A DNA stretch of 64,000 nucleotides. Source: Zavarzinia aquatilis. Lineage in GTDB: Bacteria; Pseudomonadota; Alphaproteobacteria; Zavarziniales; Zavarziniaceae. The stretch covers positions 62,001 to 126,000 of the forward strand of contig NZ_QGLE01000001.1 of NCBI RefSeq assembly GCF_003173035.1, given 5' to 3'. Below the pieces are notes generated by a model. That model made no database searches. It was not told where the DNA came from and was given only the letters and a program-made list of their open reading frames with translations. Every line of letters starts with the position of its first letter. The first letter of the stretch is position 1. The position numbers and the translations under genes were made by a program. Of the stretch, positions 52,030 through 61,683 are shown one piece after another.

Positions 52030-55000
52030 TCAGGCGCTCCCCGCCTCGGCCTCGCCGAGAATCTGCTCGAGCGGCACGGGCCGGGCGATGGCATAGCCCT
52101 GGGCCATGTCGATGCCCATGCCGCGCAGAAGTTCGATCGTCGCCTCGTCCTCGACGAATTCCGCGATCGTATAGGCGCCGAACTTGTGGCCCAGCTCGTT
52201 GATGGATTCGACGATGGCGCGGTCGACCGCGCTCGTCGTGATTTGCTTGATGAAATTGCCGTCGATCTTCAGCTCGTCGACCGGGAACTGCCGCAAATAA
52301 GAGAACGAGCTGAGGCCGGCGCCGAAGTCGTCGAGGGTGATGCCGCAGCCCGTTGCCCGGGCGCAGGCGACGAAATCATTGGCGGCGGCCATGTTGTTGA
52401 TCAGCGCCGTTTCCGTGATCTCAAAGTGCAGGCGGTGGGGCGAGATGCCCGAGACTTCCAGCTCGTGACCGACGAAGGTCCAGAGGTTGGGGTCGTTCAG
52501 CGAATTGGCCGACAGGTTGATGGCGAGGGCGAAGTCACCGAGGACGGGCAGGCGCGGACCGTAGCGGCGCAGGGTGGTGCGGATCACCCAGCGGTCGATC
52601 TCGCTCATCAGATCGTAACGCTCCGCTGCCGGAATGAAATGGCCGGGGTAGAGCAATTCGCCGTTTTCGCCCTGCATCCGCAGCAGGATTTCGTAATAGC
52701 GCCGGCCTGGAGTGCTGTCCTGCAGATATTCGATACGCTGGGCGAACAGGCGGAACCGGTCCGCGGCGATGGCGGCGCGGATGCCCGAGGCGATCTGGAT
52801 ATCGCGGTGGTAACGACCCGCGTCGCTTTCGTCCGCGCGATAGGTGCAGACGCGGTTGCGGCCGGTCGATTTCGCGGTATAGCAGGCGACGTCGGCCCGG
52901 CTCATCAATTCGCTGACCGCGATGGTGCCGTCGGCGATCTCGGCGAGGCCGATGCTGGCCGTGACGTGATAGGGCTTGCCATCCCACGAGAAGGTGAGGG
53001 CGGAGAGCGCGCAGATCAGGGTGCGGGCAAGGCTCTCGGCCTCGTCGATGCTGCGGTCGGCCAGGAGGATGGCGAATTCATCGCCGCCGAGACGCACGGT
53101 CAGGTCATTTGCGCCAACGAGCGAGCTGATGCAGCGGGCGACTTCGACCAGCAGGGCGTTACCCGCCTCGTGCCCGGCGCTGTCGTTCAGGATCTTGAAG
53201 CGGTCCAGATCCATGAAGGCGAGGGCGAAGCGGCGCCGCGTGGCCACGACTTCATCGCAGGCCTCGACCAGGCTCTGTTCGAGGGCGAGGCGGTTGGGCA
53301 GGCCGGTCAGGACGTCGTGGCGGGCCGATTGTTCCAGTTCGTGTTCGAGTTCGCGCGCTCGGGTCACGTCCTGGAACACCAGCACGGCGCCCAGCAATTC
53401 GCCGTCGGCGTTGCGAATGGGCGCCGCCGAATCCTGGACGTTCAGGTAACGGCCCGCGCGATTGAGCATCTTGGCGTCGCTCTTGACGTAATAGGGCTTC
53501 AGTTCGCGCAGGCAGGCTTCGATCGGGTTCGGCAGATCGGCGTCGGTTGCGGTGTCCTGGAGGCGGAATATGTCTGCCGCCGGGCGGCCCAGGGCTTCGG
53601 CGGCGGTCCATCCGGTCAATTGCTCCGCCACGGGGTTCATGAAGGTGACGAGGGCGGCGGTATCGCTGCAGATGACGGCGTCGCCGATCGAATAGAGCGT
53701 GACCCGCAGCCGTTCCTTTTCCTCGAACAGGGCGGCGCTCAGATCGCGCAGGTTCTGTTCCGCTTCCTTGCGGGCGGTGATGTCGGCATGGGTGCCGATC
53801 ATGCGGGTGGCCTTGCCGTCCGCGTCGCGTGACACCACTCGTCCCCGGTCGAGAATCCAGATCCAGCGCCCGTCGCGATGACGCATCCTGAATTCGGCCG
53901 CGAAATTATCCGTGGTTCCTGCGATGCAGGCCTCGTCGAGGCGGAGTGCCCGTTCCCGGTCATCGGGATGGATCAGCTCCAGCCATTTTTCCTCGTTGTC
54001 GCCGACGTCTTCCTGGCGCAGCCCCAGCATCGCCGTCCACATCGGTGAATAAAGGGTGCGGCCGACCACGAGATCGCGGTCCCAGACGCCGTGGCGCGAA
54101 CTTTCGAGCGCGAAACTCCAGCGGCTTTCGCTCTCGCTCAGGGCTGCCTCGGCCTTCTTGCGCTGGTCGATGTTCTCGATCTGGGCGATCAGATGCAGCA
54201 CATCCCGCGTTTCGGCATCGCGGGAGGCCGAGACCGCCAGATTGCACCAGATGACCCGCCCGTCAATCGTGACGTAGCGTTTTTCCATCCGGTAGCTGTC
54301 GATCGCGCCTTCCAGTATCCGCTCGAGCTGGCTGACATCGTGGGTCAGGTCGTCGGGATAGGTGATGTCGCGGAAATTGGTGCCGACCAACTGGGCTGGC
54401 TTGTAGCCCAGCATGTCGGCGAACGCCCTGTTGCTCTCGACGATGATGCCATTGGGGGCGACGAAGGCCATGCCGATGGCGGCATTGTCCATGGCACCGC
54501 GAAAACGTCTCTCGTTTTCCTCAAGGACGCGCTGATTGCCGCGGTGTTCCTCGATCAGGCGGGCGATGGCGTAAGGCGCCGCCAGCAGCGCGAGCGCCGG
54601 CAGCCATGACGGCAGCATCGCCAGGATGTGGCTGGCCTGCAGCGGGACTTCGACCCGATTGTCGAAAGCGATCAGGATTACGGGATTGCAGGCTGCCGCC
54701 GCCACGGCCGTGGCGAAGCGGGGCAGGCGGAGCGATGCCAGCACCAGGGTGATCGACACAAGCGCGAAGGCGGTATGGCCCGCGATGTCTGAGAAGGCGA
54801 CGATGGCGAAACAGGCGATCATCGTGCCGATCAGGCCGAGCGTGCAGCGGCTCCGGGCGAAACGCCGGACCGCGGCCGCATCATAGGACAGGGCGATCGG
54901 CAGAAGCGCGATCACGCCGACGCAGGATGACAGCCACCACAGCCACCAGACTGAAAGGAAGGGCAGCGGCGAAGAGGCCATGCCGACCCTGTTGGCGGCG

Positions 55001-55464
55001 ACGATGAAGCCGGTCAGCAACGGAACCCCGGCGGCCGCAACGAGCAGGGCGCGGAATTCACCCCCGATGCCATTCCTGTATCCGCGCGTTTTCCGTGCGA
55101 GGCCGAGCGTCAGGAGAATGTGAACGGTGACGGCGCAGGACAGGCCGGCGGCGGAGAAAAAGCTCGTCCCGCCCGCCATGTCGAACAGGAGGCAGGCCAG
55201 TCCCGAACCGACGAGGGCCGGCAGGGCGCGGTGCGGCGCGCTGCGCCACAGCAACGCGAGGACGGCAGCATTGGCGAAGCCGAGGGCAAAGGACGGATCG
55301 GCGATCTGCGCGAGGGTCGTGCCCAGGAAGGCGAGAAGGAGGTAGAGCGCCCCGGTGCCGACCAGTGTCGCCGTCGCCAGCAAGCCCCGCCGCATGGTGG
55401 CGCCTTTGCTCCGCGCCGCGTCGATGGCCGCGGCGTGCGTGTCGTTGGCGGTGATGCCGTTCAC
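52030..55464 (-). CDS. Membrane PAS-GGDEF-EAL cyclic-di-GMP protein
   Basis: A protein of about 1,144 aa that both makes and breaks cyclic di-GMP or senses it. About eight membrane helices (a MASE1-like sensor) fill residues 10-310. Three PAS/PAC segments follow (about 320-690; FRGAMDNAAIGMAFVAPNG, WSFALESSRHGVWDRD and DAVICSDTAALVTFMNPVA). The diguanylate cyclase domain has the intact motif RLGGDEFAILL, and the EAL domain has YEILLR in place of EALLR, with DDFGAG and LKIDGNFIK intact, so it could be active. The GTG at 55464, with GAAAGG before it, is preferred over a TTG at 55485. Confidence 0.92.
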   Translation of the reverse strand: MNGITANDTHAAAIDAARSKGATMRRGLLATATLVGTGALYLLLAFLGTTLAQIADPSFALGFANAAVLALLWRSAPHRALPALVGSGLACLLFDMAGGTSFFSAAGLSCAVTVHILLTLGLARKTRGYRNGIGGEFRALLVAAAGVPLLTGFIVAANRVGMASSPLPFLSVWWLWWLSSCVGVIALLPIALSYDAAAVRRFARSRCTLGLIGTMIACFAIVAFSDIAGHTAFALVSITLVLASLRLPRFATAVAAAACNPVILIAFDNRVEVPLQASHILAMLPSWLPALALLAAPYAIARLIEEHRGNQRVLEENERRFRGAMDNAAIGMAFVAPNGIIVESNRAFADMLGYKPAQLVGTNFRDITYPDDLTHDVSQLERILEGAIDSYRMEKRYVTIDGRVIWCNLAVSASRDAETRDVLHLIAQIENIDQRKKAEAALSESESRWSFALESSRHGVWDRDLVVGRTLYSPMWTAMLGLRQEDVGDNEEKWLELIHPDDRERALRLDEACIAGTTDNFAAEFRMRHRDGRWIWILDRGRVVSRDADGKATRMIGTHADITARKEAEQNLRDLSAALFEEKERLRVTLYSIGDAVICSDTAALVTFMNPVAEQLTGWTAAEALGRPAADIFRLQDTATDADLPNPIEACLRELKPYYVKSDAKMLNRAGRYLNVQDSAAPIRNADGELLGAVLVFQDVTRARELEHELEQSARHDVLTGLPNRLALEQSLVEACDEVVATRRRFALAFMDLDRFKILNDSAGHEAGNALLVEVARCISSLVGANDLTVRLGGDEFAILLADRSIDEAESLARTLICALSALTFSWDGKPYHVTASIGLAEIADGTIAVSELMSRADVACYTAKSTGRNRVCTYRADESDAGRYHRDIQIASGIRAAIAADRFRLFAQRIEYLQDSTPGRRYYEILLRMQGENGELLYPGHFIPAAERYDLMSEIDRWVIRTTLRRYGPRLPVLGDFALAINLSANSLNDPNLWTFVGHELEVSGISPHRLHFEITETALINNMAAANDFVACARATGCGITLDDFGAGLSSFSYLRQFPVDELKIDGNFIKQITTSAVDRAIVESINELGHKFGAYTIAEFVEDEATIELLRGMGIDMAQGYAIARPVPLEQILGEAEAGSA

Positions 55465-55671
55465 GCCGTACCGCCTTTCCCCCAAGAGGGGGTGTCACGG
55501 CGAGAACGCGAACCGCGGGGGACGAGACGTTCTGTCATTTCAAATCGGGGCGCCCAGCCTTGCGCCAGGAATGGCTTCGCAAGCAGAGTTGCGTTTATAC
55601 CTTTAAGGACAGGTTAAGGCCTGGAGCGCCCGGTTGAAATCGGCGGCGCCTTGTCTGCCGACAGGGGAAAT

Positions 55672-56745
55672 TCAGGCGGCCCGGCCGTCGTCCCGCGGCA
55701 CCGCCGTTTCGGCCCCGGCGCTGCCACGCCGGAATTCGCCGGGTAACATGCCGGTCCATTTCTTGAAGGCGCGGTGGAACGAGCTGGGATCGGCGAATCC
55801 GAGCCGTTCGGCGATGTCGGCGACGCTGTTGGTGCCTTCGCTCAGGCAGCGGATGGCGAGGTCGCGGCGCAGCGAATCCTTGATCGCCTGATAGTTCTGG
55901 CCTTCGCCGTCGAGCCGGCGGCGCAGGGTCGACGGCGACATGTGCAATTCCCCGGCCAGACGGTCGAAATCCGGCCATTCGGTGGCGTCGAGCCGGCGCA
56001 GCCGCCGTCTGACCTGTACGGTCAGACTGTCGTTCGAGCGGTATTTCACCAGAATATTGGCGGGGGCGCGGCGCAGGAAGCTCTTCAGCTCGGCCTCGCT
56101 GCGCTTCACCGGCAGGTCGAGAACGGCGGCGTCGAATTCCAGCCGGGTGCGGCTTCGGCCAAAGCGCAGATCGTGGGTGAAGAGGGTGCGATAGTCTTCG
56201 GTATAGGGCGGCTCGGCGCAGCGGAATTCGGCCGCCGTCACCGGAATGCGGCGGCCCGCCAGCCAGCAGGTCAGGCCGTGGAGAATCAGCCAGAAGGTGC
56301 AATAGGTGAAGGCGCGCAAAGGCTCGCCGGTCTCGGTGAGGACGACGGACGCCCGCTCGCCCTCGCGCACCAGTCGGGGCTGGAAATCGTCGAGGATCAG
56401 CGAGATGAAGCGCAAGGCCCGGCGCAGCGCCTGCCCGACGGTTTCGGCGCCATGGGCGCTGCGCGCCATCAGGGTGAAACTGCCCGGGCGCATCGGGTGG
56501 CGGTCCATGCCGAAGAATTCGCAGTTCATCGCCCGCGCCAGGTGTATCCAGAGCGCGGCATACTGACTGGCCGGCACCCTGGCCGTGGCGTCGGCCAGAA
56601 GGCCGGGGGCGATGCCCGCAAGGGTCAGCACGGCGTCGATGTCGAACCCGCGCTGGCGGGCGACCACCAGCGCCTCCTCGACCAGATGAACCGAAATCGT
56701 GCCGCGCTGCATCATGGCCTTGGGCCGTTCCCCCTTGTCCGGCAT
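55672..56745 (-). CDS. AraC-family regulator with Arabinose_bd-type N-terminal domain
   Basis: A 357-aa activator. The N-terminal effector domain (about 25-220) resembles the OruR/ArgR-like group (FEC/HPMRPGSFTLMARS region and FTYCTFWLILHG). The C-terminal double HTH (about 265-345) ends with SVADIAERLGFADPSSFHRAFKKWTGMLPGEFRR. It is divergent from the acyl-CoA synthetase operon, with a 111-bp gap, so it very likely controls that operon in response to its acyl substrate. I start at the ATG at 56745. Confidence 0.9.
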   Translation of the reverse strand: MPDKGERPKAMMQRGTISVHLVEEALVVARQRGFDIDAVLTLAGIAPGLLADATARVPASQYAALWIHLARAMNCEFFGMDRHPMRPGSFTLMARSAHGAETVGQALRRALRFISLILDDFQPRLVREGERASVVLTETGEPLRAFTYCTFWLILHGLTCWLAGRRIPVTAAEFRCAEPPYTEDYRTLFTHDLRFGRSRTRLEFDAAVLDLPVKRSEAELKSFLRRAPANILVKYRSNDSLTVQVRRRLRRLDATEWPDFDRLAGELHMSPSTLRRRLDGEGQNYQAIKDSLRRDLAIRCLSEGTNSVADIAERLGFADPSSFHRAFKKWTGMLPGEFRRGSAGAETAVPRDDGRAA

Positions 56746-56856
56746 GGCAAATTCCGTCGCCGAATTTGGAGCCTGCTGCCATTGTGGCCGACGCGCAATG
56801 GGCTTAACCCGTTCGCCAAAGGCCGAGGGCCGGAACAAGCCAAGGGAGATGCGCCG

Positions 56857-58506
56857 ATGAAGCGTACCTATGATTCCGTCATTGCCGGGTTTTCCGTCGC
56901 CGCGCTCGAGCAGGAGCTGCTGAAGGGCAGTCTCGCCGGGGGCCTGAACGCTTGCCTCGAATGCTGCGACGCCCATGTCGGCGCCGGCAAGGTCGCTCTT
57001 CATTATGAAAGCAAGGACGGCAGCAGCGCCGATTACACTTTCGAGCAGCTGCGCGATCTGTCCGCCAAATTCGCCAATTTCCTGGTCGCCAACGGCGCGA
57101 AGCCCGGCGACCGCGTCTCGGGCCTGCTGCCCCGGACGCCGGAGCTGCTGGTCACCATCCTCGGCACCTGGCGTGCCGGCTGCGTCTACCAGCCGCTGTT
57201 CACCGCCTTCGGCTCCAAGGCGATCGAGCACCGGGTGAAGACGGCGGAAAGCCGCTTCGTCGTCACCGATCTCGGCAACCGCTCTAAGCTCGACGATGTG
57301 CCGAACTGCCCGCCGGTCCTGACCGTGGGCAAGGACGTGCCGGCCGGCGACATGAATTTCGCCGAGGAACTGGCGAAGCAGCCGGCCGATTTCGCGCCGG
57401 TGCTGCGCGGGGCGGACGACGCCTTCCTTCTGATGTTCACCTCGGGCACCACGGGCCTGCCCAAGGGCGTGCCGGTGCCGCTGAAGGCGCTGCTGTCCTT
57501 CGGCGTCTACATGCGCGACGCGGTCGAGCTGCTGCCCGAGGACAAGTTCTGGAACATCGCCGATCCGGGCTGGGCCTACGGCCTTTACTACGCCGTCACC
57601 GGCCCTCTGCTGCTCGGCCACACCACGACCTTCTATGACGGCTCCTTCACCGTCGAATCGACCTATGGCCTGATCAAGAAGCTGGGCATCACCAATCTGG
57701 CCGGCTCGCCCACCGCCTACCGTCTGCTGATCGCGGCCGGGCCGGAAGCCGCCGCGCCGATCAAGGGCCAGCTGCGCGCCGTCTCCTCGGCGGGCGAGCC
57801 GCTGAACCCCGAGGTGATCCGCTGGTTCGCCGAACATCTGGCGGCGCCGATCAACGATCACTACGGCCAGACCGAAATGGGCATGGTGGTGAACAACCAC
57901 CACGGCATCGAGCACCCGATCCGCATGGGCTCCGCCGGCCTGTCGATGCCCGGCTACCATGCCGTCGTGGTCGATCCCGAGGGCCAGGAAGAACTGCCGG
58001 TGGGCCAGCCCGGCATTCTCGCCATCGACCGCAGCAAGTCGCCGCTGTTCTGGTTCCCCGGCTACCTGAACCGCGAAACCCCCAGCTTCGTCGGCAATTA
58101 CTACCTGACGGGCGACACGGTCGAGCTGAATGACGACGGCTCGGTCAGTTTCGTCGGCCGCTCGGACGACATCATCACCTCGGCCGGTTATCGCATCGGG
58201 CCCTTCGATGTCGAAAGCGCGCTGATCGAGCACCCCGCCGTGATCGAAGCCGCCGTGGTCGGCAAGCCCGACCCGGAACGGACCGAGATCGTGAAGGCCT
58301 TCGTCGTCCTGTCCAAGGGCTTCGAGCCGTCGGACCAGCTTGCGGAAGAGCTGCAGCAATATGTCCGCAAGCGCCTGTCGACCCATTCCTTCCCGCGCGA
58401 GATCGAATTCGTGACCGACCTGCCCAAGACCCCGAGCGGCAAGGTCCAGCGTTTCATCCTGCGCAATCAGGAAGTGGCCAAGACCAAGGACGCCTCGGCG
58501 GCCTGA
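56857..58506 (+). CDS. Acyl-CoA synthetase (AMP-forming)
   Basis: A 549-aa ligase that makes acyl-AMP and then acyl-CoA. The P-loop motif TSGTTGLPKG is near 193-202, the A5-type motif YGQTEMG near 336-342, the hinge motif VGRSDDIITSAGYRIGPFDVE near 430-450, and the catalytic lysine in KTPSGKVQRFILR near 528-540. GGGAG precedes the ATG. It is the first gene of a fatty or branched acid breakdown operon. Acetate, propionate or a medium-chain acid are all possible substrates. Confidence 0.92.
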   Translation: MKRTYDSVIAGFSVAALEQELLKGSLAGGLNACLECCDAHVGAGKVALHYESKDGSSADYTFEQLRDLSAKFANFLVANGAKPGDRVSGLLPRTPELLVTILGTWRAGCVYQPLFTAFGSKAIEHRVKTAESRFVVTDLGNRSKLDDVPNCPPVLTVGKDVPAGDMNFAEELAKQPADFAPVLRGADDAFLLMFTSGTTGLPKGVPVPLKALLSFGVYMRDAVELLPEDKFWNIADPGWAYGLYYAVTGPLLLGHTTTFYDGSFTVESTYGLIKKLGITNLAGSPTAYRLLIAAGPEAAAPIKGQLRAVSSAGEPLNPEVIRWFAEHLAAPINDHYGQTEMGMVVNNHHGIEHPIRMGSAGLSMPGYHAVVVDPEGQEELPVGQPGILAIDRSKSPLFWFPGYLNRETPSFVGNYYLTGDTVELNDDGSVSFVGRSDDIITSAGYRIGPFDVESALIEHPAVIEAAVVGKPDPERTEIVKAFVVLSKGFEPSDQLAEELQQYVRKRLSTHSFPREIEFVTDLPKTPSGKVQRFILRNQEVAKTKDASAA

Positions 58507-58525
58507 TCGCGCGTATCGCGTCTTT

Positions 58526-58559
58526 CGTCCCAAGGTCCCGGCCTGCGCCGGGACGACGA
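58526..58559. repeat. REP-like palindrome inside the operon
   Basis: GTCCCGGC-CTGC-GCCGGGAC (58535-58554) is a perfect 8-bp stem, nested in outer arms TCGTCC and GGACGA. Its TCCCGGC-type sequence resembles dispersed palindromes common in alphaproteobacterial intergenic regions. It lies between the synthetase and SDR genes and may alter mRNA stability. Confidence 0.6.
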
Positions 58560-58581
58560 CTACAATCTTCAGGAGCCTGAC

Positions 58582-59346
58582 GTGCAGATCACGGGCAAGA
58601 CCTTCATCGTTACCGGCGGCGCCTCGGGCCTCGGCCTCGCGACCGCGCAGATGGTCATCGCGGCGGGCGGCAATGCCGTCCTCGTCGACGTCAATCCGAA
58701 TGGCGCTTCGGTCGCCGAGGGCCTTGGCCCCAACGCGATCTTCGTGAAGACCGACGTCACCAACGCCGACGACGGGCAGGCCGCGGTCGATGCCGCCATC
58801 GCCAAATTCGGCGCCGTGCACGGCCTCGCCAATTGCGCCGGCATCGTCATCGGCGAAAAGGTCGTCGGTCGCGACATGCCGCACAAGTTGGACACTTTCG
58901 CCAAGGTGATCAACGTCAACCTGATCGGCGCCTTCAACATGCTGCGCGTCGCCGCCTTCGCCATGGCGAAGAACGAGCCGGGCGAGGACGGGGAACGCGG
59001 CGTGATCGTCAACACCGCGTCCATCGCGGCCTATGACGGCCAGATCGGCCAGGCGGCCTATGCGGCGTCCAAGGGCGGCGTGGTCGGCATGACCCTGCCG
59101 ATCGCGCGCGAGCTGGCCCGCACCGGTATCCGCGTCGTCTCCATCGCCCCCGGCACTTTCGAGACGCCGATGATGGCGGGGATGCCGCAGGAGGTGAAGG
59201 ACTCCCTGGGCAAGCTCGTGCCCTTCCCCTCGCGTCTCGGCTATCCGGCGGAATTCGCCGCGCTGGTCAAGCATATCGCCGAGAACCGCATGTTGAACGG
59301 CGAAGTGATCCGTCTCGACGGCGCGCTTCGCATGGCCGCCAAATAA
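58582..59346 (+). CDS. HSD10-like 3-hydroxyacyl-CoA dehydrogenase (SDR)
   Basis: A 254-aa SDR. The cofactor motif TGGASGLG is at 11-18, D36 selects NAD, NCAG is at 84-87, and the catalytic S147, Y160 and K164 are present. The [32 protein letters not shown] segment is typical of HSD10/type II 3-hydroxyacyl-CoA dehydrogenases, which act on short or 2-methyl-branched 3-hydroxyacyl-CoA. It starts at GTG with AGGAG eight bases upstream. Its neighbours are thiolase and acyl-CoA dehydrogenase. Confidence 0.9.
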   Translation: MQITGKTFIVTGGASGLGLATAQMVIAAGGNAVLVDVNPNGASVAEGLGPNAIFVKTDVTNADDGQAAVDAAIAKFGAVHGLANCAGIVIGEKVVGRDMPHKLDTFAKVINVNLIGAFNMLRVAAFAMAKNEPGEDGERGVIVNTASIAAYDGQIGQAAYAASKGGVVGMTLPIARELARTGIRVVSIAPGTFETPMMAGMPQEVKDSLGKLVPFPSRLGYPAEFAALVKHIAENRMLNGEVIRLDGALRMAAK

Positions 59347-59360
59347 CAAGGAGACGCATC

Positions 59361-60536
59361 ATGGAAGATCCCATCGTCATCGTCGGTGCCGCGCGTACCC
59401 CCATGGGCGGCTTTCAGGGCGACCTGAAGGATTTCACCGCCTCGCAGCTCGGCGCGACCGCGATCCGGGCCGCGCTCTCCCGCGCCGGCCTCGCGCCGGA
59501 GGCGGTCGAGGAAATCGTCTTCGGCTGCGTGCTGCCCGCCGGTCAGGGCCAGGCCCCGGCCCGTCAGGCGGCGCTGGGCGCCGGCCTTCCGCTCGGCGCG
59601 GGCGCGACCACCATCAACAAGATGTGCGGCTCGGGCATGAAGGCGGCCATGTTCGCCCATGACCTGATCCTCGCCGGCTCGGCCGATGTCGCGGTCGCCG
59701 GCGGCATGGAGAGCATGACCAACGCGCCCTATCTCCTCGACAAGGCGCGGGGCGGCTATCGCATGGGCCATGGCCGGGTCATGGACCACATGTTCCTCGA
59801 CGGGCTCGAGGATGCCTACGACAAGGGCCGCCTGATGGGCACCTTCGCCGAGGATTGCGCGCAAAACTTCCAGTTCAGCCGCGAGGAACAGGATGCCTAT
59901 GCCATCGCCTCCCTGACCAAGGCGCAGACGGCGATCAAGGACGGCTCCTTCGTCAAGGAAATCGTGCCCGTCGCCCTGAAGAAGGGCGGCGAGGTTTCGA
60001 GCGACGAGCAGCCGCCCAAGGCGAAGATGGACAAGATCCCGACCCTGAAGCCCGCCTTCCGCGAGGGCGGCACGGTGACAGCGGCCAATTCCTCCTCCAT
60101 CTCGGACGGCGCCGCCGCGCTCGTTCTGATGAAGCGCTCGGAAGCCGAGAAGCGGGGCCTCGCCCCCATCGCCGTCATCCGCGGCCACGCCACCCATGCC
60201 GACAAGCCCAGCCTGTTCCCGACCGCGCCCATCGGCTCGATCGAGAAGCTGTTCGCCAAAACCGGCTGGAGCAAGAAGGACGTCGATCTCTACGAGATCA
60301 ACGAAGCCTTCGCCGTCGTCGCCATGGCGGCGATCCGCGAACTCGGCCTCGATCCGGCGGCAGTCAATGTCCATGGCGGTGCCTGCGCCCTCGGCCATCC
60401 CATCGGCGCCTCGGGCGCGCGCATCCTGGTCACGCTGCTGGCCGCGCTCGAGAAATACGGCCTGAAGCGCGGCGTCGCCTCGCTCTGCATCGGCGGCGGC
60501 GAAGCGACCGCCCTCGCGGTCGAGCTGGTGCACTGA
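59361..60536 (+). CDS. Acetyl-CoA acyltransferase (thiolase)
   Basis: A 391-aa thiolase. The nucleophilic C89 is in [11 protein letters not shown], the base H346 in [13 protein letters not shown] and the second cysteine C376 in CIGGGEA. It is complete and should cleave 3-ketoacyl-CoA to acetyl-CoA and a shortened acyl-CoA (or make acetoacetyl-CoA). AAGGAG lies before the ATG. The next gene begins one base after its stop codon, so the two are tightly coupled. Confidence 0.95.
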   Translation: MEDPIVIVGAARTPMGGFQGDLKDFTASQLGATAIRAALSRAGLAPEAVEEIVFGCVLPAGQGQAPARQAALGAGLPLGAGATTINKMCGSGMKAAMFAHDLILAGSADVAVAGGMESMTNAPYLLDKARGGYRMGHGRVMDHMFLDGLEDAYDKGRLMGTFAEDCAQNFQFSREEQDAYAIASLTKAQTAIKDGSFVKEIVPVALKKGGEVSSDEQPPKAKMDKIPTLKPAFREGGTVTAANSSSISDGAAALVLMKRSEAEKRGLAPIAVIRGHATHADKPSLFPTAPIGSIEKLFAKTGWSKKDVDLYEINEAFAVVAMAAIRELGLDPAAVNVHGGACALGHPIGASGARILVTLLAALEKYGLKRGVASLCIGGGEATALAVELVH

Positions 60537-60537
60537 G

Positions 60538-61677
60538 ATGAGCGACTTCGGTTACACCGAGGAACAGGTCCAGATCCGCGACGCGGCGCGTTCCTTCGCC
60601 GCCGAGCGGCTGGCCCCCTTCGCCGCCGACTGGGACCGCAACCACGAATTCCCGGCGGAAGCGGTCGCGGAAATGGGCGAGCTCGGCTTCTTCGGCATGG
60701 TCGTGCCGGAGGAATGGGGCGGCTCCGATACCGGCAATCTCGCCTATGCCATGGCGCTGGAAGAGATCGCGGCGGGCTGCGGCGCGCTTTCGACCATCAT
60801 GAGCGTGCATAATTCGGTGGGTTGCCTGCCCATCCTGAAGTTCGGCACCGAGGCGCAGAAGGCGCACTATCTGCCCGACATGGCCGCCGGCAAGGCCATC
60901 GGCGCCTTCATGCTGACCGAACCCCAGGCCGGCTCCGACGCCGCCGACCTGAAGACCCGCGCGACCAGGGACGGCAACAGCCATTATGTGCTGAACGGCA
61001 CCAAGCAGTTCATCACCTCAGGGAAAAACGCCAAGGTCGCCATCGTCTTCGCCGTGACCGATCCCGCCGCCGGCAAGAAGGGCATTTCCGCCTTCATCGT
61101 GCCGACCGATACCCCGGGCTACAAGGTCGCCCGGGTCGAGGACAAGCTGGGCCAGCACGCTTCCGATACCTGCCAGATCATTTTCGAGGATCTGCGCCTG
61201 CCGGCCGAGAATCTGCTGGGCAAGGAAGGGGAGGGGTACAAGATCGCCCTGTCCAACCTCGAAGGCGGGCGCATCGGCATCGCCTCGCAGTCGGTCGGCA
61301 TGGCGCGCGCCGCCTTCGATTACGCCGTCGCCTATGCCAAGGAGCGCGTCACCTTCGGCCAGCCGATCATGAACCACCAGGCCGTGGGCTTCCGGCTCGC
61401 CGACATGGCGACCCAGATCGAGGCCGCGCGCCTCATGGTGCACCGCGCCGCGCGCCTGCGCGAAGCCGGCCTGCCCTGCCTGATCGAGGCAAGCCAGGCC
61501 AAGCTCTTCGCGTCGGAAATGGCGGAGCGGGTCTGTTCCGTCGCCATCCAGACCCTGGGCGGCTACGGTTACCTGGCGGATTACCCGGTGGAGCGGATCT
61601 ACCGCGACGTCCGCGTCTGCCAGATCTACGAGGGCACGTCGGACGTTCAGCGCATGGTGATCGCCCGAAGCCTTTGA
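60538..61677 (+). CDS. Acyl-CoA dehydrogenase
   Basis: A 379-aa FAD flavoprotein that introduces the alpha-beta double bond in acyl-CoA. The FAD-binding segment [16 protein letters not shown] is near 122-137, and the segment [16 protein letters not shown] follows. The catalytic base is probably E365 in [15 protein letters not shown]. Length and order are normal. No enoyl-CoA hydratase or electron-transfer flavoprotein genes accompany it, so those steps are done from elsewhere. Short- or branched-chain specificity is inferred from the HSD10 neighbour. Confidence 0.94.
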   Translation: MSDFGYTEEQVQIRDAARSFAAERLAPFAADWDRNHEFPAEAVAEMGELGFFGMVVPEEWGGSDTGNLAYAMALEEIAAGCGALSTIMSVHNSVGCLPILKFGTEAQKAHYLPDMAAGKAIGAFMLTEPQAGSDAADLKTRATRDGNSHYVLNGTKQFITSGKNAKVAIVFAVTDPAAGKKGISAFIVPTDTPGYKVARVEDKLGQHASDTCQIIFEDLRLPAENLLGKEGEGYKIALSNLEGGRIGIASQSVGMARAAFDYAVAYAKERVTFGQPIMNHQAVGFRLADMATQIEAARLMVHRAARLREAGLPCLIEASQAKLFASEMAERVCSVAIQTLGGYGYLADYPVERIYRDVRVCQIYEGTSDVQRMVIARSL

Positions 61678-61683
61678 ACTTCC

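Noticed and set aside
56746-59349. Apparent extension of the AraC protein to more than 1,200 residues
   Set aside because: The upstream part is antisense to the acyl-CoA synthetase and SDR genes; only the last 357 residues form an AraC regulator, with a proper start at 56745.
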